A DNA stretch of 64,000 nucleotides from Enterococcus mundtii (lineage in GTDB: Bacteria > Bacillota > Bacilli > Lactobacillales > Enterococcaceae): contig NZ_AP019810.1 in NCBI RefSeq assembly GCF_013394305.1, forward strand, positions 992,001 through 1,056,000, in the 5' to 3' direction. Numbering within the stretch: position 1 is the stretch's first letter; each line of letters opens with the position of its first letter. Below, one piece after another: positions 32,299 through 42,700 of the stretch. The position numbers and the translations under genes are program-made. The notes under the pieces are model-generated. The model searched no databases. It was not told the DNA's origin and worked only from the letters and a program-made list of their open reading frames with translations.

Positions 32299-34220
32299 TT
32301 TTTTTCTCCCAACAATCGATAGAAATAAACAGGCGCCAGCTGGAAATCACCTGCATAGCCTTCAAATGGAGTGATGACGATATCGCCTTCTTGACCATAC
32401 CCTCGTGCAGTAGCAGGTGTGCAATGAAGGATCGTTTTACCACCATCATCTAAAAATAGCCCTGTATGGCCGTAACTACCTAAAGAGTGTCCTTTCTTCC
32501 CCCACACAAACAAGTCACCGGCTCTGACATCTTCTCGACTGATTGGCATCAGGAAAGTCCCTTCCAAAGAATACAATGTCTCAGTGCTACCTAGTGGCAC
32601 AGGCAAGCCAACACTTCTCATCGCCCACAGAACAAAAGAAGAGCAATCATGATAAGGAAAGGTGCCTCGTTCAAAGCCTTGTGAGTACTGAACGTTTTGA
32701 CGATACAATGTTCTGGCTTGTGTCAACACCTCTTGACCCACTGTGTGATTCGATTGCCAGAGTAAGCTCATCTCTTTACTGCCACCTAGTTGTACAAATA
32801 ATTCTTTGATCGTCGGTACCCAGTATTGGTTTAATCCCAGGGGATCATTACTTGCACCTACAGGACAATACACACTTCCGAGTTGCTCGACTGTCATCAG
32901 TCTTTGGTTCACGATCAATTGGTTTAGTGTTCGAGCGGTGGCGGCAATCCCTTCTTCAAGTGTGGCGTAGGAAAGCAACTCATTTTCTCGCATCAAGCCA
33001 CCTGGATTGTTCTTTTCTCGAATTCCTTCGCTCGTCCCCCAAGCAGTTTCGTGGATCATGATGGCTGCTAGAACAATGGGGGAGATATTATTCTTTTTAG
33101 CTTCTTGGATAATCGTTTCTGCATGGTCACTAAATGCGTGACAATGCAGTAAAATCACTTCTCGAAATTTCTGTCCATTAAATGTAACGTCCGTTTCAAT
33201 GGGATCAAGCTGTGTCTCATTGTTATCGACTACATTGGGGAGATAAAAAGCTGGATTGACGATTTCACCTTTTTTCTGGTAAGACAGATGCAGTTCCTCT
33301 TGTTTTACTTTCCCGATCTCTGTCCCCACCGATACCATCTGTCCTTCAGTAGCTGTTAGATCTACATCATGATAAGTAATGGTTTGATCGTTCATTGTGA
33401 TGGTTACGTTCTCTCGGTCTCTTGTAATTTCTCCAGCGATCACAGCGACTATGCTTTCTTTCGGTTCTGTCTGGATGAGCAGTCCTTCAAGTAAGCTTTT
33501 TTCTTGATTTGTTACGTAATAACCAAAGCGTTGTTTTATGCGTAAAGAGTCTGTTTCTTTCAATGGATTGCTTAATTCAGTCAAACTTGCATAAAGACCA
33601 ATTTCTGCTAACAGCTGTCTGCGTTCTTTCCACTCCGGCGTCCAAGTGATCACTTGCGACAATGATCGTGATGTTAATTTGATTTGACCTTCGTTACTGT
33701 CTACTTGCCACATCTGTTCATGCAATCCTTGGATCGTTTCTTTGAGAACATCTGGATTTCCTAATTGGTCTTCACCATAAGCCATGTCTAAATAAATCAG
33801 CACCTCTTCAATATCAGACCTGATCACGACTTCATTTGCAGCCACTACTCGTTCATTTACTAGAATCAAACTCTTAGTTGAGTTTAATTCTAGTGTCAAT
33901 TCCACATCCAATTCGGTTAAATATTTCCATACCTTCGTCAATTCAAGCTCATTGATTTTGATCGTGGCAGACGAAACGAAGCCGATCATACTGAAAAAGA
34001 GAAAAAATATGAGAATGCTAACACCAACAAGTAGGTAAAGGCTGACTTTGCTACTGATCGAAGTTTTATTTCCAAGTAAAGAGAAATCAACTATTTTTGT
34101 CTGATATGCAAGCATGACTCTGCGAGGATCTTTCGTTTTCCTACGCAGAAAATGTCTGTTACTCCTTCGTTTATTTCGTGATTTCACGGTCTCTTCAATG
34201 CCTACATCGTTTTTTTTCAT
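32295..34220 (-). CDS. multidomain peptidoglycan hydrolase of the T4SS (VirB1/CwlT-like)
   Basis: 641 residues. A basic cytoplasmic tail and one membrane helix (about 58-83) precede three wall-related modules. At about 230-330 there is what looks like a dead M23/LytM barrel (QRFGYYV, VAVIAGEIT, YHDVDLTATEGQMVSVGTEIG, then ELHLSY where HLHF would carry ligands, and GEIVNPAFYLP). At about 365-475 a glucosaminidase-type domain follows (LAAIMIHETAWGTSEGIREKNNP). At about 510-635 there is NlpC/P60 with Cys in HDCSSFVLWAM and His in GSYGHTGLFLDD. It should open the wall for the secretion channel. Start overlaps the VirB4 stop (ATGA). Confidence 0.8.
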   Translation of the reverse strand: MKKNDVGIEETVKSRNKRRSNRHFLRRKTKDPRRVMLAYQTKIVDFSLLGNKTSISSKVSLYLLVGVSILIFFLFFSMIGFVSSATIKINELELTKVWKYLTELDVELTLELNSTKSLILVNERVVAANEVVIRSDIEEVLIYLDMAYGEDQLGNPDVLKETIQGLHEQMWQVDSNEGQIKLTSRSLSQVITWTPEWKERRQLLAEIGLYASLTELSNPLKETDSLRIKQRFGYYVTNQEKSLLEGLLIQTEPKESIVAVIAGEITRDRENVTITMNDQTITYHDVDLTATEGQMVSVGTEIGKVKQEELHLSYQKKGEIVNPAFYLPNVVDNNETQLDPIETDVTFNGQKFREVILLHCHAFSDHAETIIQEAKKNNISPIVLAAIMIHETAWGTSEGIREKNNPGGLMRENELLSYATLEEGIAATARTLNQLIVNQRLMTVEQLGSVYCPVGASNDPLGLNQYWVPTIKELFVQLGGSKEMSLLWQSNHTVGQEVLTQARTLYRQNVQYSQGFERGTFPYHDCSSFVLWAMRSVGLPVPLGSTETLYSLEGTFLMPISREDVRAGDLFVWGKKGHSLGSYGHTGLFLDDGGKTILHCTPATARGYGQEGDIVITPFEGYAGDFQLAPVYFYRLLGEKK

Positions 34221-36667
34221 GGCGATACATCCTGTCGTAATCTGTGGCGTTCGACAGGATCAGTGGTGATCAACTCATAAAGTTTTGTTGTTGGATCAAC
34301 AGTGTTGGAAAAAGGGACAATGGCATTGCCTGCCCGTATCAATCCTGCGCCTTTGATTGGATTGAGTAATTGTCTTTGTTGCTGATACGAAAGATTGAAT
34401 AAGGAAGACAGCTCATCTAAATCACTTTTCGCTTGTTTCAACATAATGATAAATTCCGTATTACTTAACATTCGGCGTGCTTTATCTGATAATAATAAGG
34501 TTTCGACATTTTGGGTAATACCAGTGGCAATCGCACCCCATTTACGGATTCGGCTCCATAGTTCAAAAAAATAATTTTCACAGTAAGGATCATTTAACAG
34601 GAGTTGCATTTCATCAATATAGATCCAAGTAGTGATGCCTCTGTCTCGATTGCGAACGACCCGATTCCACACTTGTTCCAAAACAACCATCATCCCAAAA
34701 GTTTTCAATTGATTCCCTAGTTGTTTCGTATTGTAAATCACAAAACGTTTATTTAAAGAAACATTAGTTGGTTTAGAAAACATCGAAAGTGAACCATCGA
34801 TATATAACTCTAAGTCTAACGCCAATGTCTGCGCCTCTTTTTCCGGTTGTTCTTTTAAAAGCGGAAACCAATCTTCCGCCAATGTCGGCGCTGATTTTTC
34901 TGAGATTTTTTGAAAATTGAAATACGTCAATCGCGTGACACGATCAATGATCGATCGTTGTGCCGAATTTAACCCAGTTGGCCCACCGATCAAGGCTTCA
35001 CAAGCAGTTAACAGAAAGTCAGATTTCAATTTTACTGGATCTGCCTCTCCTCTCAAGTCTTCTGAAATATCTAGTAAGTTGATGAAGGTATTGGTATTAG
35101 GGGCGATATTGATGATTTGAGCATCAAAATCATTGCCGATGATCGTATCTTCATCTTCCGGATCAATCGAAATGACTTCATCTTCGGGATTTTTAAGTAA
35201 CGTCGTGATTTCTTCATATTTTTTGGCTACACCTTTGCCTGAACCAGAGCTACCTAAAATCATGCCACTCGGCGTGTTTAGTTGCTTACGATTGATCCTT
35301 ACACTATTTTTGGTCATTTCATTTTTCCCGTAATATTTGCCATCTATATGATTAAGATCTTGCGCTGAAAATGGAATAAAAATCGCTGTACTTTCTGTCG
35401 TCAACGTCCGTTGTTGTTCGATCCAATTTTTTCCTAAAGGTAAGACCGAATTGAATCCTTCATCTTGTAGATAGTCTAATGCATTGAAATGACAACGATT
35501 TTTACGCCCAACATGTTGGACTTGTTCCGCAATATCAGCAAGTTTTTCTTTGGTCTGAGATCGGAAATAAACGAGGAAGGTAACAAAATATAATTTTTGA
35601 CCGGTTTTGACTAGATCGTCTAATAAAGCTTCGGCTTCTTTGATACTATTGGTCAATTCATACGGAATATTTGAATAAGGATCATAGCCTTTTTGTGTCG
35701 CTTTTCTTTCAGCAGTTATTTTGTCCCCTTCCATATAAGCTTTTTTAATTTGAACCAACTGATTTGCTTTTTCAGAATCCACTGGTTCAATGTGGATCGA
35801 TAAACACAACTCTTCGCCAATATCCATTAATTCTAAGATCAATCTATCTGAAAGTTTGGTGGGGTAATCTTTCAAATATAGGACTTGGGCATACTCTGAG
35901 CCAATTTCGATATAGTCTTTTGCTTTAAAGCTGAAACTTGCAGGGGTAACAACTGCTTTTGTCGACAAACGGCTATAAACTAAATCTGTATAATTGAACT
36001 GGAACCATTCATTAGGTTTGATCAATTCATGGAGCAGTTGCAACCGTTCTTTGCCAGAAAGTGTTTGACTACTTGATTCGATTTCCGAAAGACTATGACT
36101 AAGTTGTTGTTCGATACGTGTCAAGGAATGCTTGGCTTGGTCATAATCAGTAGACTGCGTGCTGAAGGTCAATAGATTTTGTTTGCTAAAATTCGTTCCT
36201 CCTTCTGTCATGGTTCGCCGCAGCATTTCATTCAATTCTCGACGGTAGATGTCCTGACTCTCCCCTGTTTCTTTATAGAACAATTGCTTTTCCAGTTCCT
36301 TTTGTTCCATTCGCTTTTTTTTCAAGGTAATCGTTAGATGCGTTCGTTCATCACAACTATCTAGTAAGGTACAATACCCTTGAAAAATAGCTTGTTGGTC
36401 TTCTACAGGTGCAATTTGGTAATTGACATCTGAAAACTGGATACTTTTTGAATAATATCCGGAAGCAAGTTCACAAATTCCACTTTCGTACATTTTTTCA
36501 TAACGAATCTTCCTTTGTGCATGTTTGGCTGGTGCTGATTTTCGTTCTTTTTTTCCTCTTTTTTTCTTTTGCTTGTGTAATAGTTTGGTTAAGGAAGACT
36601 TTTTAATTCCCTTGTTCACTTCGATATTTCTCTGTTTTACTGTTTTTCCTCGTTGAAATCCCTTCAT
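34217..36667 (-). CDS. VirB4-like conjugation/secretion ATPase
   Basis: Energises assembly and transport in Gram-positive type IV secretion. 816 residues: an N-terminal basic region, a VirB4 N-terminal domain, then the RecA-like ATPase with Walker A GSSGSGKG at about 470 and Walker B WIYIDEMQLLL at about 680; GITQNVETLLLSDKARRML is the conserved downstream helicase-like segment. Start at 36667 follows GGAGG with 6-base spacing; the gene begins 65 bases inside the PrgI-like gene. No coupling protein of TcpA/VirD4 type accompanies it, so this is the only ATPase of the cassette. Confidence 0.88.
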   Translation of the reverse strand: MKGFQRGKTVKQRNIEVNKGIKKSSLTKLLHKQKKKRGKKERKSAPAKHAQRKIRYEKMYESGICELASGYYSKSIQFSDVNYQIAPVEDQQAIFQGYCTLLDSCDERTHLTITLKKKRMEQKELEKQLFYKETGESQDIYRRELNEMLRRTMTEGGTNFSKQNLLTFSTQSTDYDQAKHSLTRIEQQLSHSLSEIESSSQTLSGKERLQLLHELIKPNEWFQFNYTDLVYSRLSTKAVVTPASFSFKAKDYIEIGSEYAQVLYLKDYPTKLSDRLILELMDIGEELCLSIHIEPVDSEKANQLVQIKKAYMEGDKITAERKATQKGYDPYSNIPYELTNSIKEAEALLDDLVKTGQKLYFVTFLVYFRSQTKEKLADIAEQVQHVGRKNRCHFNALDYLQDEGFNSVLPLGKNWIEQQRTLTTESTAIFIPFSAQDLNHIDGKYYGKNEMTKNSVRINRKQLNTPSGMILGSSGSGKGVAKKYEEITTLLKNPEDEVISIDPEDEDTIIGNDFDAQIINIAPNTNTFINLLDISEDLRGEADPVKLKSDFLLTACEALIGGPTGLNSAQRSIIDRVTRLTYFNFQKISEKSAPTLAEDWFPLLKEQPEKEAQTLALDLELYIDGSLSMFSKPTNVSLNKRFVIYNTKQLGNQLKTFGMMVVLEQVWNRVVRNRDRGITTWIYIDEMQLLLNDPYCENYFFELWSRIRKWGAIATGITQNVETLLLSDKARRMLSNTEFIIMLKQAKSDLDELSSLFNLSYQQQRQLLNPIKGAGLIRAGNAIVPFSNTVDPTTKLYELITTDPVERHRLRQDVSP

Positions 36668-36986
36668 GATCTTCCTCCAAACGAGCATTTTGATATGGAT
36701 AGTGCTTTGTTGCGATAAGATGGCGCCAACGGATAAGGAGATATTTTTCTAAAGGTAACTGATTTTTTTTGATCCAACCCACCGATAAAATCGGACTAGT
36801 AAAAAACATCAATACAATTCCTAGATCATCAATTGAATAGCCCCAAATAAAATGATTAAGTAGGCCGACCGGTAAAATCACGATTAAAGCCAATGCAATA
36901 ACGATAACCTGTCTTAAAGAGAAGCCAAAAAAGATCTTCTCTTGATACTCTTTGATTTCTTTTCTGATCACGACTTCAATCGCCAT
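36603..36986 (-). CDS. PrgI/VirB3-like membrane protein
   Basis: 127 residues of the PrgI family, the Gram-positive counterpart of VirB3. Two close membrane helices (about 24-45 and 50-67: VIVIALALIVILPVGLLNHFIW, then DLGIVLMFFTSPILSVGWI) follow the characteristic start EVVIRKEIKEYQEKIFFGFSLRQ, and the C-terminal part is basic and cytoplasmic (YLLIRWRHLIATKHYPY). Its 3' end overlaps the VirB4 gene by 65 bases in another frame. VirB3 and VirB4 work together and are sometimes fused, so tight overlap is meaningful. Confidence 0.82.
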   Translation of the reverse strand: MAIEVVIRKEIKEYQEKIFFGFSLRQVIVIALALIVILPVGLLNHFIWGYSIDDLGIVLMFFTSPILSVGWIKKNQLPLEKYLLIRWRHLIATKHYPYQNARLEEDHEGISTRKNSKTEKYRSEQGN

Positions 36987-37007
36987 TTTTCACACTCCTT
37001 TTCCCAC

Positions 37008-37841
37008 TCAGGCCGCAACGATGATCGCTTTCGACCATTTCATGGTGTAAAACAAACACATGGATAGCGCCAAGCAATTACCGACGATCGCACTGATCAC
37101 TGCAATCATCCCCTGCGTCTCATCAAATGAAAAAATAGTACTCACTAGTAGTGGATAGATATTCAACACGATAAAAAGCAATACACCTTGTAAAGATGCC
37201 GCACCAAATAGTTTTAAAAAATTCTTTCCGACATGCCCGATTTCTGTATTCACTAAAGCGACAATCGGTAAAGGTGAGATACTCAAATAAAGATACATTT
37301 CCAAAAAGCGTAAAAAGATCAGCACTTGAGCAAGGACGCTAACAATGATCGATAGAATCAAGGGAACGAGTAAGATCATCAACAACACCATTTTTTCAAA
37401 AAAACCTAGCTGATCGATCTGCTCCATCACGTTGAAGATATCCATTGTCTGATCCGTCACACCTCGAATCTCCAATTGATTGATTCCTTGACTAACAAAA
37501 ATACCTACATCCATAATGGCATTGAGGAAAACCATCAAGTGGCGTAAAAGCAGTACGGTCAATCCGATTTTGATAAACAATGGCAAAAAAAGATCCAGTC
37601 CACCAAACTCTGACTGCTTGCCATATAGTCGATGTGCGAGTTGTTGAAATTCGATCAACAATAGAAAACCTAATAGGGAATAAGCAATAGGTTTGACGAC
37701 ACTTTCCATGATCGTCACACTGTAACGATAGATTTCCGGCAGATAATGTTCGAGGTTTTGTAAAAGACTATTTTTATGATTCGTCGATAAACTTAATTGT
37801 TCTGCAATCGTTTGTAGCAAAAATTCGATCGCACCGTCCAT
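37008..37841 (-). CDS. VirB6/TrbL-like polytopic membrane protein of T4SS
   Basis: 277 residues with about six to seven membrane helices and an extracellular N-terminal amphipathic part (MDGAIEFLLQTIAEQLSLST). Segments such as VLLLRHLMVFLNAIMDVGIFVSQGI and ISPLPIVALVNTEIGHVGKNFLKLFGAASLQGVLLF resemble the VirB6/TrbL family (CD1107-type in clostridial conjugative transposons). It would form the membrane channel. Start at 37841 is set by GAGGAG 9 bases upstream. 13 bases after the VirB2-like gene. Confidence 0.72.
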   Translation of the reverse strand: MDGAIEFLLQTIAEQLSLSTNHKNSLLQNLEHYLPEIYRYSVTIMESVVKPIAYSLLGFLLLIEFQQLAHRLYGKQSEFGGLDLFLPLFIKIGLTVLLLRHLMVFLNAIMDVGIFVSQGINQLEIRGVTDQTMDIFNVMEQIDQLGFFEKMVLLMILLVPLILSIIVSVLAQVLIFLRFLEMYLYLSISPLPIVALVNTEIGHVGKNFLKLFGAASLQGVLLFIVLNIYPLLVSTIFSFDETQGMIAVISAIVGNCLALSMCLFYTMKWSKAIIVAA

Positions 37842-37854
37842 TCTTTTTCGCTCC

Positions 37855-38058
37855 TCACATTGAAATATTCGTGATCCACGCACCAGCAGCTAAAATCACT
37901 GCACCCCCAACGATTTGAAAAATGGCATGTTGCATCCCTGGCCCATTATGCTCTTTGATTGCAACGCCTAATTGGATAATGCCCCAAACGGTCAGTAAGC
38001 TTCCTGCAGTAATCACCCCGTTGGAAAATAAAGACATTGCTTGATTGAAATAATCCAT
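37855..38058 (-). CDS. VirB2/Maff2-like small membrane protein (pilin-like)
   Basis: 67 residues, mostly two hydrophobic helices (SNGVITAGSLLTVWGIIQLG and AIFQIVGGAVILAAGAWI) separated by a short polar loop HNGPGMQHA. Size, topology and the GG motif fit the Maff2/TrbC-VirB2-type subunits found immediately before VirB6-type genes in Gram-positive conjugative elements. Strong AAGGAG-type site. It may build an extracellular or intramembrane conduit; no signal peptidase site is obvious. Confidence 0.68.
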   Translation of the reverse strand: MDYFNQAMSLFSNGVITAGSLLTVWGIIQLGVAIKEHNGPGMQHAIFQIVGGAVILAAGAWITNISM

Positions 38059-38068
38059 TTATTTCTCC

Positions 38069-39709
38069 TTATTCGCTCAATTTCTCTGGCATTTCTGGAT
38101 TGTTGTCTTGAATAATGACATGAAAAGATACTGTCGTTTCTGTAAATGTATCTTTGACCGTCAAATAAACAGGATAGCTTCCAGGTGTATCCCAAGCGAT
38201 TTCTTCTATGATCTCAACATCTTCTATTCCAATACTCTCTTCACGATCCGAAACGGAGATCCCTGCTAATAAATCTGGCTTTTCTTCGCCTACAATGATT
38301 CTCTTATCCTCTATCCCAGAAAATACAGGTGGTTCATTGATTACTTGGATGCTCCCAAAGGTTTTGGTGATCTCTCCATGTGTATCTTGGACTTGAAGAG
38401 GAAAACGATAGGTATTTAATCGGGAAGTGTCGATTTTCTCCCAAAAAGGCAGAGCGATTGCCACATGTAATTGCTCAACCGGATCTTCACGATCTGCAAG
38501 AACTAGTTTTGCTAGATAGCTTTCTTTATTCAGTTCACTGAATACAGGAAGAGTCATATGCGTATTTGTAATCGTCGGCGCTTCATTTGTTAAGTGAACA
38601 CGGATCGTACGCTCTGCCGCTCTTTTGCCATACCGATCAACGACATTTCCAATTCTTACGAAGTAGTTTCCTGGTACATATGGGACAAGATCGGATGCCA
38701 AGATATTGTCTGAAGTAAGGTTGATCGCACCATCTTCTTGATCATTTGCGGAGAAATAATCAAATAAAGAGAATGATTGATCAACAGGTAAAACGAGCTG
38801 GTTCGGCCCCGCGATTATTGGTGCTTCATTGGTGATCCTCATATTACTTATCAGCTTGGTACTTGCTCCAAATTGATCAGTCACAGAATAAATCACTTCA
38901 TAACTGCCTTCTTGTTCTGTTTGGAGTGTGGTTTGTACTTGAACTTCTGAGGTCAATTCACCATCTTCTTCATCATGAGCAGAAATGCCCGCTAATAAGT
39001 CAATACTTGAACCAATCGTGATGTGGTGACTTTGTCTTACTTGCTGAATGATCGGAGAGTGATTAAACAGAAAGGTGACTGTCGCAACACTCACTTTCCC
39101 TTTTGAATCAATTGCTGTGATCTGCATCACTTGGTAGCCAGATTCATTAGGATCGACGGGCGTATAATGGATCACTGGAACGGGATCACTTCCTTGAACA
39201 ACAGTAAAATAGGTAAAGGGATCAATTGCTGTTCCTCTTGGTAAGATCTGCAATGGAGCATTTGCATGGACGTAAGGACCTTGCCAATGATTATCGCTCT
39301 CTGGAATTGCTGAAATATTGGATAGAGTACCTTTTTGTTCGTTTTCTTCGAAGCGATTTGTGAGATTGCTTCTTGATTCTGTATTTTCCCGATTTTGAGA
39401 GACTGTTGTGGCTTCAAGGTAAGCGATTCTCAGCTGATTGGTTTCATCCTTGATCATTGCTTCCGTGGGAAGATCCAGTGGTTTTCTAAATTGAGAAGCA
39501 AACTCAAACAAATGAGAAGAATTGTTTTCTTTTTTGAAATAGCTCTCCTCTGGTGTCTCCACGCTGATTGCCTGTTTCATTTTGCTTGAAGTAGGGCCAG
39601 CTGTTGATGGATCTTCTGTTTGTTGTGTTTTACAGCCGCTGACGAACAAAACAACTGAACAACTGAATATGAACAAGCCAAATCTCATGTATTTTTTCCT
39701 TTTAGTCAT
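38069..39709 (-). CDS. surface lipoprotein with repeated Ig-like (DUF5011-type) domains
   Basis: 546 residues: signal peptide with lipobox VSGC (Cys about 26), a Ser/Thr/Glu-rich spacer, then four or more repeats of about 80-90 residues, each starting near 'I..G....LLAGISAHDEEDG' and ending in 'YEVIYSVTDQFGASTK'-like strands. These are immunoglobulin-like modules of the kind found in Gram-positive surface proteins. It overlaps the adhesin gene by 8 bases. Anchored on the outer membrane face, it may scaffold the secretion channel through the wall, or bind a partner surface. Both roles are inference. Confidence 0.7.
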   Translation of the reverse strand: MTKRKKYMRFGLFIFSCSVVLFVSGCKTQQTEDPSTAGPTSSKMKQAISVETPEESYFKKENNSSHLFEFASQFRKPLDLPTEAMIKDETNQLRIAYLEATTVSQNRENTESRSNLTNRFEENEQKGTLSNISAIPESDNHWQGPYVHANAPLQILPRGTAIDPFTYFTVVQGSDPVPVIHYTPVDPNESGYQVMQITAIDSKGKVSVATVTFLFNHSPIIQQVRQSHHITIGSSIDLLAGISAHDEEDGELTSEVQVQTTLQTEQEGSYEVIYSVTDQFGASTKLISNMRITNEAPIIAGPNQLVLPVDQSFSLFDYFSANDQEDGAINLTSDNILASDLVPYVPGNYFVRIGNVVDRYGKRAAERTIRVHLTNEAPTITNTHMTLPVFSELNKESYLAKLVLADREDPVEQLHVAIALPFWEKIDTSRLNTYRFPLQVQDTHGEITKTFGSIQVINEPPVFSGIEDKRIIVGEEKPDLLAGISVSDREESIGIEDVEIIEEIAWDTPGSYPVYLTVKDTFTETTVSFHVIIQDNNPEMPEKLSE

Positions 39710-42700
39710 TCAAACCACCCTTTTTTTGTTGATAGATCAAAAGACCACTCACTCCTAGAAATAAAATACCTAGCCCTACTAGAGAAACAGAAGTACGACT
39801 ATTTGTTTTAGGTAAATCACGAGTATTTTCCTGCTTTTTCGTTTCTTCTTTTTCCCCTTCTTTTGGTGTATTGAAATGAACAGTCTGTTCTTGATTCGTC
39901 AAATCATCTTCACGTGCTACCTCATTTTCTTGCTCAGACTCGTAGTATAAAATGTGAGTGGCAGTCAACTGCTCCTTGTCTTTTAGCGTATTGGCTTTCA
40001 GCTCAAGAAAAACTTCAAATTGATCTTCTTTACTCTTTGCTGTGTAGGTTGAGATTGCTTCGTTGATGAGTTCTCCGGTGTCACCTTTTCGGTACTGGGT
40101 CACTACGGTATACACATGACCGACTTCAATGGCTGCTCCTTTGATCCAGACTACGTCTTTCAATTGATTGTCTTTGGTTGGATCAAGCTCCTTACTTCCG
40201 TCGATTGCTGTGAACAAACTCGTCAATGCTAATTTTTCGCGTTCGTTATAGGCTTCTAATACGATCAACTCACCATCTTTTTCAATAGTTACTGAAAAAT
40301 CTAAAGGTTCTTCTAAAGGTAAATACCCTTCCAATGGTTTTCCTTCAATAAATTGATAGGTCCCATAGGGCAAATCGCTTACTTCGATTTTTCCCTCATC
40401 ATCCGTGAGATATTCTTCAATAAATTGAAGGATATCCCCGCCATTTTCTGCTTTTTCTACCTGATATAAACCAAATGGTACTTGCACCAAAGGTTGTTCA
40501 TTCAAGCGATCTCGTTTGATCAATTCAATGGATTGTCTTGCTAAACGGTTAGGGACTTCTAAGCGAATCAATGCACTATGATTTTCTGCTGTTACACTGA
40601 AAATCAATGGTTCTTCTAACGGGAGATAGCCTTCTGGCGCTTTGACTTCATGAAGCTCATAGCGATCCACGCCCCAAGGTAAGCTCTCTGTTGTCACTAA
40701 TTCCCCTTTTTGATTCGTTTCAAAAATCTCAGTTTTTTCTGTATCATTCGGACGTGTCATTGCTACAAATGCCCCTTGTCCATCATTCGCCCAAGTATCA
40801 AAAATCTTGAATTGTGCGCCAGCATAGGGAATTTGTTGTCCTGTTTCTTGATCGATCTTGATGAGATGTACGCGTGATTCGATGATTTCATCTTCTAATA
40901 AAAAGAAATGTGTGTAGCCTTCCTCACTGATCGTCACTTCAAATGGTTCAATGATCAAATAGCCATCCGTTCCTTTAGTTTCAGCGATCGTATACGTGTC
41001 ATAGGGTAAATCGATAAATTTAAAGTAGCCGTTTTTTTCAGTGACTTGGACATATTCTTTTCCTGTGGTATGAGCGGTGGCTGTTAGTTCGATTCCTTCG
41101 AGTGGTGGTTTATGATTCGTTTGATTGGATGTTAATGCGTGTAAAATTTCGAAGATAGAAGTGGGGATAAGAGGTTTTGAACCAAATTTATATCCTTCGA
41201 CATGTCCCTTGATGACGCGATCAGTGACTGTTTTGCTATGAACAGCCACCGTTTCATTTTGTCCTGCGTAAGTCAAATGTATAGGATAGATGGTCGGATC
41301 TAAGTTATATCCTTTCGGTGGAATGGTCTCTTGTAAATAATAGGTTCCTAGTTTTAACCCTTTTAGCTCAGCTGATGCACTTCCATTAACCTCTTCCATC
41401 GTCAATTCCGCCACTGTTTCTCCGTCTTTGTCCGTTAATTTATAGACAGCTCCGATCAATTGGGCACCTCCTTGAGGCTGATTGCCTGTTTCTGCATCTT
41501 CTTTGATGACCTTCAAATTAGCTGTCTGTTCTTGATTAGCTAATGTGATACTCGTCAATTCATTCACTTTGACAGTGACAGTCTGGGGCGTTGGATTTAA
41601 AACGTAGCCTTCTGGCGCTTTGATTTCTTGAATCGTAACGACCGTATCAACGAGTAGATCATGCCAAATAGCAACACCATCAGAATCTGTCGTCAATTCT
41701 TTTATCTGTCCATCCGCAGTCGTGAAACAAAAAACGGCGCCTACTAATGGTTGTTTTGTTTGTTGATCGACTTTGCGGATACCTGCATGTCCATATTTTT
41801 GCACGCGTAACTGAAAGGAGGTTCTTGTCAGCTGTGGCACTCTACCGACTACCATGTTTTGTGTATAAGGATGTTGGTACACGACGATTGCTCCTTGATA
41901 ACTACTGGGGATATGATAATCAAATGCGATTTCACTTGTCGCCGGTGCTTCTTTCGATGCAGTGACTGTTACTTGATTACCTTGCTTTTCAATGGTTACT
42001 CCATTGATTTGTTGAACAGGCGATGAGCTATAATTTGAAAATGCTCCTGTTGTGTCGGTCAATATTTGGCTTTCGCCGGCTTTTATATCCAATATTTGTC
42101 CATCAAAACTCGGTTGGGTATAGAACCGTTCCACTTGTTCCATCACTGTTCGTTTGAATGTTTGGTAATCGTTCATTGTCAAAACACCAGTAATACTGGT
42201 GGGGGTGATTCCTTGTTGCTCCCAAGCAAGGAGTTGCGTCATCAATTCTTTTTCCATCGTGTAGTTTGTCGCAATCACCCCATAGTATTTAATCAAAGAA
42301 ATTTTCTTCAATAATTCTGTGTTTTGAATACTTGAAGTATACCCGCTATTTTCTCCAATATTCAGCGCTACTCCTTGTTCCAGACAAAGCGCAATCTCTC
42401 CCTTCACTCGCTTGCCGTACCAACCAATTTCTCTGCCACCATTAGATAGATGGATATCGATATGAGGGATATGGATCGCTGGATCAACAACGACACTTTC
42501 ATTTGCAAATGGATCAGCCAATCTTGGAGAATATTCATGGATCGCCGCTTCAATATAATTCGTCGAACCAATAGTAATCAATTTCCCAGTGGCCCTTTGG
42601 ACTAATTGATAGTTTTTTTTGAAATTTGTCCAGCTATTATCCTGTGGGATTGATTGTTCAGCTGTACGTAAAGTTTGATTGGGATCAGATGCAGTGATTT

